Of a DNA stretch of 18,612 nt, positions 14,580 through 18,612 are shown one piece after another. The DNA comes from an uncultured bacterium (GTDB taxonomy: Bacteria; Bacillota; Clostridia; Lachnospirales; Lachnospiraceae). The notes beneath the pieces are model-generated. The model searched no databases. It had not been told where the DNA came from and saw nothing but the letters and a program-made list of their open reading frames with translations. The stretch covers positions 1-18,612 of the forward strand of contig CALBJL010000124.1 in assembly GCA_937893485.1 (NCBI GenBank). The letters run 5' to 3'. Both the position numbers and the translations under genes were made by a program. Each line of letters begins with the position of its first letter. The first letter of the stretch is position 1.

Positions 14580-15086
14580 CTACCAGATCTGAAGTAACAT
14601 CATCACTCCCGGAATCCATGCTGTTACAATACCTTCAAATATCTGAAGGCACGGAACAAATTTTCCAAGTTTTTTCTGACAAATATCTTCTACAAAAGCT
14701 GTTCCCCATAGAATTGCCCATAAATACCAGATTCCTGCCCAACGAATATCCGGGGTAATGCCAAGTGCAGTACTCCCTATAAATCCCTCAATTGTTCCAA
14801 AAATTATTGCATTAATTGCAACGAATGTGGAAAACCATGCAAAAGGGATGGGACTTGCCTTCAAAAATTTACTGCAAGCTACAAATAGGTAAGTAAAGCA
14901 GAACAGCAGCCCTGTGCCTGCAGCATAATAATTACCCTGTACCAGATTAACAAAATTAATAAACAGAGAAAGTCCTCCGGTAAATATATTCATAATAGCG
15001 GTTGATCTGGCATCCACATGATATAAAGAACACATCCCGTTATTAATTAATACAATCCCAACAAATAAAAGACAAACTCCTAGCAT
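14580..15086 (-). CDS. ureI: Urea/amide channel of the UreI/AmiS family, short-loop form
   Basis: UreI is an inner-membrane urea channel that feeds cytoplasmic urease. The 168-residue protein has six hydrophobic segments and matches the family from its first residues (MLGVCLLFVGIVLINNGMC). Further matches are the TGLLFCFTYLF, FVAINAIIFG and LGKFVPCLQIFEGIVTAWIP blocks. Helicobacter pylori UreI is about 195 residues. From memory of that sequence, the shortfall here is in the first external loop, reduced to roughly QGNYYAAG, and the second external loop has no histidine. The residues used for acid gating in H. pylori thus appear absent. AAAGGAG precedes the ATG. It lies between ureC and ureE, the H. 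pylori position. Confidence 0.92.
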   Translation of the reverse strand: MLGVCLLFVGIVLINNGMCSLYHVDARSTAIMNIFTGGLSLFINFVNLVQGNYYAAGTGLLFCFTYLFVACSKFLKASPIPFAWFSTFVAINAIIFGTIEGFIGSTALGITPDIRWAGIWYLWAILWGTAFVEDICQKKLGKFVPCLQIFEGIVTAWIPGVMMLLQIW

Positions 15087-15112
15087 AATACAAGCTCCTT
15101 TCAGATTATTTG

Positions 15113-15151
15113 TTACATAGGAAAGCTGTGAATATATGCTTTCCTATGTAA
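15113..15151 (-). other. Intercistronic hairpin between ureC and ureI
   Basis: TTACATAGGAAAGC (15113-15126) and its exact reverse complement (15138-15151) form a 14-pair stem with an 11-base loop in the 95-base gap after ureC. No T-run follows on the minus strand. It could protect the 3' end of a processed ureABC mRNA and so favour structural subunits over accessory proteins, or be a small inserted repeat. Confidence 0.65.
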
Positions 15152-15181
15152 TCCTTATATAGAATAATAAACTATCTGTTT

Positions 15182-16903
15182 TTAGAATAAGCTATAAAGC
15201 TGTGTCAACGGAAGTTTTTCTGCTGGTTTAGAGGTGATTTCTTCACCATCTGCTGTAACCTTATATGTTTCCGGATCAACAGTCAATACCGGCGTTTTAT
15301 CATTAAAAATCATATCTTTTTTACTAATATTTCTGCATCCACTAACAGAAACTACCTTTTTCTTAAGGTCGTATTTTTCCTTTATATTTTCGTCCACAGC
15401 AGCCTGTGATACGAAAGTCAGACATGCTTCATTTCTGGCGGTTCCGTGTGCTGCGAACATTGGCTGATAACATACCGGCTGTGTAGTAGGAATAGATGCA
15501 TTTGCATCTCCCATTTTTGACGCAATAATCATTCCGCCTTTAATAATGATGTCTGGCTTTGCGCCAAAAAACGCCGGGTTCCAAAGTACGAGGTCTGCAT
15601 ATTTTCCAACCTCCACCGAACCAACATATTGGGAAATTCCATGAGTAATAGCAGGGTTGATTGTATATTTGGAAATATAACGTTTTACCCGAAAATTATC
15701 ATTACCATGACCATCATCTTCCGGAAGTGCCCCTCTTTCATCCTTCATTTTACTTGCAGTCTGCCAGGTACGTGTAATAACCTCTCCGACACGTCCCATA
15801 GCCTGGGAATCCGAACTCATCATACTAAAAATTCCCATATCATGTAAAACATCTTCTGCGGCAATGGTTTCCGGACGGATTCTGGAATCTGCAAATGCAA
15901 CATCCTCCGGAATGTGCTTATCCAGATGGTGGCATACCATTAACATATCGAGATGTTCGTCCAGTGTATTAACGGTATATGGCATAGTAGGGTTTGTAGA
16001 AGATGGCAGCACATTCTTTGCACCTGCCGCACGGATGATATCCGGTGCATGTCCTCCACCGGCCCCTTCTGTGTGATAAGTATGTATGGTTCGACCGCCA
16101 ATTGCTGCCAGTGTATCTTCCACACATCCGCCCTCATTTAATGTATCTGTATGTATTGCAACCTGAACATCATATTCATCTGCCACATTAAGGCAGTGAT
16201 TAATAACAGCAGGTGTTGCCCCCCAGTCTTCATGAATTTTAAGCCCCATAGCTCCAGCCTTGACCTGTTCAATTAGCGGGGCTTCATCAGAACAGTTTCC
16301 TTTTCCGAGAAATCCCAGATTCATCGGATATTCTTCCGCTGCCTTTAACATCATTTTTAAATTCCATGGTCCCGGAGTACATGTAGTGGCATTTGTTCCG
16401 TCTGCCGGTCCTGTTCCACCACCAATCATCGTTGTTACACCGCTGTATAATGCACAGTCAATTTGCTGTGGGCTGATAAAATGAATGTGTGTATCAATTC
16501 CACCAGCAGTTACAATAGTTCCTTCTCCAGCCAAAGCCTCTGTAGATGCGCCAACTGTCATTCCAGGGGTTACGCCATCCATAATATCCGGATTGCCCGC
16601 TTTCCCAATACCAACAATTTTACCATCTTTAATGCCAATATCTGCTTTAACAATTCCTGAAAAATCCACAATCAAAGCATTGGTAATGACAAGATCCAGG
16701 TCACCATCTTTGCTGCATGTCTTGACAGACTGTCCCATTCCATCACGAATCGTCTTTCCTCCGCCAAATTTTACCTCATCACCATAAGTTGTATAGTCTT
16801 TCTCTACCTCAATTACAAGACTTGTATCTGCCAGACGTACTTTATCTCCTGTAGTCGGTCCATACATCGCCGCATATTTGCTTCCGGAAATTTTTGTACT
16901 CAT
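15182..16903 (-). CDS. ureC: Urease alpha (catalytic) subunit
   Basis: UreC is the catalytic subunit that hydrolyses urea to ammonia and carbamate with two nickel ions. The 573-residue protein is full length. Using a constant offset of +5 from Klebsiella numbering, all active-site residues are present: His139 and His141 (DTHIHFISPQQ), the carbamylated Lys222 and His224 (GLKIHEDWG), His251 (AIHTDTLNEGG), and His277 (TYHTEGAGGGHAPD). The flap Cys324 and acid His325 (MVCHHLD) and Asp365 (SSDSQAMGR) are also present. AAGGAGG precedes the ATG, which lies 12 bases after the ureB stop. Three separate subunit genes (A, B, C) is the usual bacterial arrangement, unlike the fused small subunit of Helicobacter. 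Confidence 0.99.
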   Translation of the reverse strand: MSTKISGSKYAAMYGPTTGDKVRLADTSLVIEVEKDYTTYGDEVKFGGGKTIRDGMGQSVKTCSKDGDLDLVITNALIVDFSGIVKADIGIKDGKIVGIGKAGNPDIMDGVTPGMTVGASTEALAGEGTIVTAGGIDTHIHFISPQQIDCALYSGVTTMIGGGTGPADGTNATTCTPGPWNLKMMLKAAEEYPMNLGFLGKGNCSDEAPLIEQVKAGAMGLKIHEDWGATPAVINHCLNVADEYDVQVAIHTDTLNEGGCVEDTLAAIGGRTIHTYHTEGAGGGHAPDIIRAAGAKNVLPSSTNPTMPYTVNTLDEHLDMLMVCHHLDKHIPEDVAFADSRIRPETIAAEDVLHDMGIFSMMSSDSQAMGRVGEVITRTWQTASKMKDERGALPEDDGHGNDNFRVKRYISKYTINPAITHGISQYVGSVEVGKYADLVLWNPAFFGAKPDIIIKGGMIIASKMGDANASIPTTQPVCYQPMFAAHGTARNEACLTFVSQAAVDENIKEKYDLKKKVVSVSGCRNISKKDMIFNDKTPVLTVDPETYKVTADGEEITSKPAEKLPLTQLYSLF

Positions 16904-16915
16904 TCTTGTTCCTCC

Positions 16916-17275
16916 TTACAGAAATCCTTTTAGTTTTGCAGCTGTCAGCGAGACTGCTTTAGTATCATCCGCCGCATGCCCGCAAGTGAGATCGTTCAAT
17001 CCAAATACCCTATGCCTTCCACCCATTTCTGTGAGCTGTACTTCTTTTACTTCACCAGGCTCAAATCTTACCGAGGTGCCTGACGGAATATCAAGATGAT
17101 ATCCATAAGCATTTTCTCTGTCAAATGTAAGACATTTATTTACTTCAAAGAAATGATAATGAGAACCAACCTGAACAGGTCTGTCTCCCGTATTTGTCAC
17201 CATAAGACGCAAGGTGCATTTTCCCTGATTAATAATGATTTCTCGATCCAAAGCCATAATTTCACCGATTTTCAT
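16916..17275 (-). CDS. ureB: Urease beta subunit
   Basis: UreB is a small structural subunit that packs on the catalytic subunit and helps hold its active-site flap. At 119 residues it is normal. It opens MKIGEI like most UreB proteins and contains the signature VTNTGDRPVQVGSHYHFFEV, followed by the DIPSGTSVRFEPG block and GGRHRVFGLND. GAGGAGG precedes the ATG. It lies 12 bases after ureA and 12 bases before ureC. Confidence 0.98.
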   Translation of the reverse strand: MKIGEIMALDREIIINQGKCTLRLMVTNTGDRPVQVGSHYHFFEVNKCLTFDRENAYGYHLDIPSGTSVRFEPGEVKEVQLTEMGGRHRVFGLNDLTCGHAADDTKAVSLTAAKLKGFL

Positions 17276-17287
17276 ATGTGCTCCTCC

Positions 17288-17590
17288 TCACTGAATTGGG
17301 TTATGTACTGTTACAAGCTTGGTTCCATCCGGAAATGTTGCCTCTACCTGAACTTCGTTTAGCATATCGGCGACACCATCCATCACCTCATTTCTGGTAA
17401 GCATTTTTGTACCAATCTGCATTAACTCTACAACGGTTTTTCCATCTCTTGCAAGCTCCAGCAGTTCAGAACTTATGTAGGCAAGTGCTTCTACATAATT
17501 CAGCTTTAGACCTCTTTCTTTTCTTTCTTTTGCAAGATTTCCTGCCATATGAAGCATTAACTTTTCCTGTTCCTTGGGATTCAGCCTCAT
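17288..17590 (-). CDS. ureA: Urease gamma subunit
   Basis: UreA is the smallest structural subunit of urease. From ATG at 17590 it has 100 residues, the exact family length. It begins MRLNPKEQEKLMLHMAG and includes KLNYVEALAYIS and the conserved end VEATFPDGTKLVTVHNPI. The open frame extends 16 codons further to a GTG at 17638. I prefer the inner ATG because GAGGAGGAG lies directly upstream and because the family starts there. It is the first gene of the operon, about 200 bases downstream of the predicted transcription start. Confidence 0.98.
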   Translation of the reverse strand: MRLNPKEQEKLMLHMAGNLAKERKERGLKLNYVEALAYISSELLELARDGKTVVELMQIGTKMLTRNEVMDGVADMLNEVQVEATFPDGTKLVTVHNPIQ

Positions 17591-17642
17591 GATACTCCTC
17601 CTCTGGTATGTATGTCTGTAGTTTTGCAATATTTTCACGAAT

Positions 17643-17663
17643 TTACTCCAGTCGAAGTAACAA
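17643..17663 (-). other. Candidate six-codon leader peptide and hairpin in the urease leader
   Basis: An isolated consensus ribosome binding site AGGAGGT (17674-17680) is followed ten bases later by TTG TTA CTT CGA CTG GAG TAA. This mini-ORF coincides with a 7-pair hairpin (17643-17660, loop of four). The site is too far from the ureA start to serve it. It may be a leader peptide or a leftover ribosome binding site; the non-ATG start makes it weak. Confidence 0.25.
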
Positions 17664-17728
17664 CGTAGAAATTACCTCCTGCCGTGCATTTTATATAGCA
17701 AAAAATTCCAAGAGATTTCCTACGATAT

Positions 17729-17776
17729 AAAAAAGCAGACAAAAAGAACCTCTTTCAGACCTCATTGTCTACTTTT
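17729..17776 (-). terminator. Terminator-like hairpin (possible attenuator) at the 5' end of the urease transcript
   Basis: On the minus strand AAAAGTAGACAA (17765-17776) pairs with TTGTCTGCTTTT (17731-17742) with one G·U pair. The loop holds an inner AAAGA/TCTTT stem, and a run of Ts ending at 17729 follows. It starts only about 10 bases after the predicted transcription start and about 140 bases before ureA. Both strands have T-runs after the stem, so it could work in both directions. If the promoter at 17794-17822 drives urease, most transcripts should end here unless antitermination occurs. Confidence 0.65.
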
Positions 17777-17793
17777 TCGCAAAAATATTTTAT

Positions 17794-17822
17794 ATTATAA
17801 ATCCTACCATTTTATATGTCAA
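17794..17822 (-). promoter_or_regulatory. Consensus sigma-A promoter of the urease operon
   Basis: On the minus strand -35 TTGACA (17817-17822), exactly 17 bases and -10 TATAAT (17794-17799): a perfect match to the vegetative consensus in both boxes. The predicted start is near 17787. No operator palindrome was recognised. Such a strong promoter followed at once by a terminator-like hairpin argues for control after initiation. Confidence 0.85.
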
Positions 17823-18020
17823 TCTATTTTATAATAAATTATAATAAAATAAAGTGATTTTTCTTTCGTATTCAGATTCCCATTCTCTTACCCAGCTTTT
17901 CAGTAAGCAACCAGATTTATGCACAATGAATGCTGAAAGTATGGCAGACATAAGCGAAAATGCGGATCGGTTGTCTGAAAATATGAAAACCATTAACCTC
18001 GCAACAAAAATTAGTAACCT
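17823..18020. other. AT-rich gene-free stretch between the urease promoter and spoVAC
   Basis: The first part (to about 17860) is almost only A and T and may act as an upstream promoter element for urease. On the plus strand from 17854 an open frame contains SMADISENADRLSENMKTI, which looks like a heptad stretch from a chemotaxis-receptor signalling region. The frame has no ribosome binding site, no membrane segment and no known neighbours, so it is at best a fragment. No terminator for spoVAC is seen. Confidence 0.3.
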
Positions 18021-18497
18021 TCAGAACATTCCCCACACATAATAGATCACTCCGAGCAGCCAGCTCGTGAAAATACCGTATAAAATGACCGGACCGCAGA
18101 TCGTGAAGATCTTCGCGCCACAGCCAAACACATTTCCCTCACTGCCGCGAAACTCGATCGCCGGTGCTGCGACGCTGTTGGCAAATCCGGTGATCGGCAC
18201 GAGTGCTCCGGCTCCGCCCCATTTTGCAAACGTCGGATAGATATTGAGTCCGGTCAGCAGGACACTCAGAAAAATCAGTCCAAGCGTGCACCACATCGGC
18301 GCCATCTCCTCATCCGCGCCAAATGCCTTTGCGGTATTGATGATTGCCTGTCCGATACAGCAGATCACTCCGCCCACAACAAACGCCTTCGCCATATTTC
18401 CCGCCAGACTGTAGGTCGGTGTCACCTGTTTCACAAATTCATTGTATTCCTTTTGCTGCATCTCCTTTTCGGGCGGCAGCGCATCCTTTTTCATCAT
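18021..18497 (-). CDS. spoVAC: Stage V sporulation protein AC, spore membrane channel subunit
   Basis: SpoVAC is a forespore inner-membrane protein needed for dipicolinic acid uptake in sporulation and release in germination; in Bacillus it behaves as a mechanosensitive channel. From ATG at 18497 it is 158 residues, near the family norm. It starts with a charged cytoplasmic segment ending EYNEFVKQVTPTYSLAGN, then several membrane helices with the conserved blocks FVVGGVICCIGQ, YPTFAKWGGAGALVPITGFA and GPVILYGIFTSW. The frame extends 14 codons upstream, but AGGAG seven bases before 18497 decides the start. A sigma-G-like promoter precedes it. Normally spoVAD and spoVAE follow; here no sporulation gene follows before the urease operon. 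Confidence 0.93.
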   Translation of the reverse strand: MMKKDALPPEKEMQQKEYNEFVKQVTPTYSLAGNMAKAFVVGGVICCIGQAIINTAKAFGADEEMAPMWCTLGLIFLSVLLTGLNIYPTFAKWGGAGALVPITGFANSVAAPAIEFRGSEGNVFGCGAKIFTICGPVILYGIFTSWLLGVIYYVWGMF

Positions 18498-18540
18498 GAT
18501 TGATCTCCTATCTCCCTGTTCCTTTGAACTGTTTTGCACT

Positions 18541-18569
18541 TAGCATGTGTAATTATCCATATTTCATAC
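18541..18569 (-). promoter_or_regulatory. Probable sigma-G (forespore) promoter of spoVAC
   Basis: On the minus strand a -35 of GTATG (18565-18569) is followed after 17 bases by CATGCTA (18541-18547). This fits the forespore consensus G-H-A-T-R and C-A-T-N-N-T-A. It lies about 45 bases before the spoVAC ATG, with the ribosome binding site between. The spoVA operon is a classic sigma-G target, which supports the call. Confidence 0.6.
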
Positions 18570-18612
18570 AGTTTTGGGGTAAACTTTTGCGCCAAATGCA
18601 CCGATAGTTAAG

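Noticed and set aside
15629..16787. Several plus-strand frames opposite ureC
   Set aside because: They are shadows of a perfectly conserved urease alpha subunit.

Overview
The window reads as a chromosomal segment of an anaerobic, spore-forming (or recently spore-forming) Firmicute, most likely a Lachnospiraceae-type Clostridium relative. The reasons are strong AGGAGG ribosome binding sites, sigma-A type promoters with 17-base spacers, a MecA adaptor, SpoVAC with a sigma-G-like promoter, a Gram-positive ThiT under a TPP riboswitch, and PTS protein sequences of clostridial type. Every convincing gene lies on the minus strand, so transcription runs from high to low coordinates.

Layout from low to high coordinate: (1) 1-4477, a fructose operon transcribed fruK, fruA, ptsH, ptsI. 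It starts from a clear promoter just upstream of fruK, and ptsI runs off the left edge. The HPr lacks the regulatory serine 46, and a multi-stem inverted-repeat element of about 131 bases lies between fruA and ptsH. (2) 4543-6382, single genes for a CorA-type metal channel and a MecA-type Clp adaptor, the latter with a clean promoter and terminator. (3) 6394-6749, a gene-poor stretch holding one copy of a dispersed repeat, two strong hairpins and a possible relic of a secreted-protein gene. (4) 6695-8932, a MATE-efflux/NudC pair. (5) 9022-10768, a decayed AAA+ ATPase locus with an in-frame amber codon, a frameshift and a damaged upstream partner gene. (6) 10822-11850, thiT with terminator, a second repeat copy with perfect terminal inverted repeats, a TPP riboswitch and a consensus promoter. 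(7) 11839-17822, a complete urease operon ureA-ureB-ureC-ureI-ureE-ureF-ureG-ureD, in the gene order known from Helicobacter pylori. Its promoter matches consensus and is followed at once by an intrinsic-terminator-like hairpin. (8) 18021-18569, spoVAC.

How the genes work together: the PTS block takes up fructose as fructose-1-phosphate (FruA, energised by EI and HPr) and phosphorylates it to fructose-1,6-bisphosphate (FruK). The urease block encodes all three structural subunits, a urea channel and the four nickel-insertion chaperones, so it should be sufficient for urea hydrolysis if nickel is supplied from elsewhere. It is visibly more AT-rich than its flanks and sits between thiT and an isolated spoVAC, which suggests acquisition as a block. 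The thiT promoter lies inside the last codons of ureD, so the two units are physically interlocked.

I saw no CRISPR array, tRNA, rRNA, transposase or defence system. The least-explained items are the urease leader, the fruA-ptsH structured element, the dispersed repeat pair and the decayed AAA+ locus.
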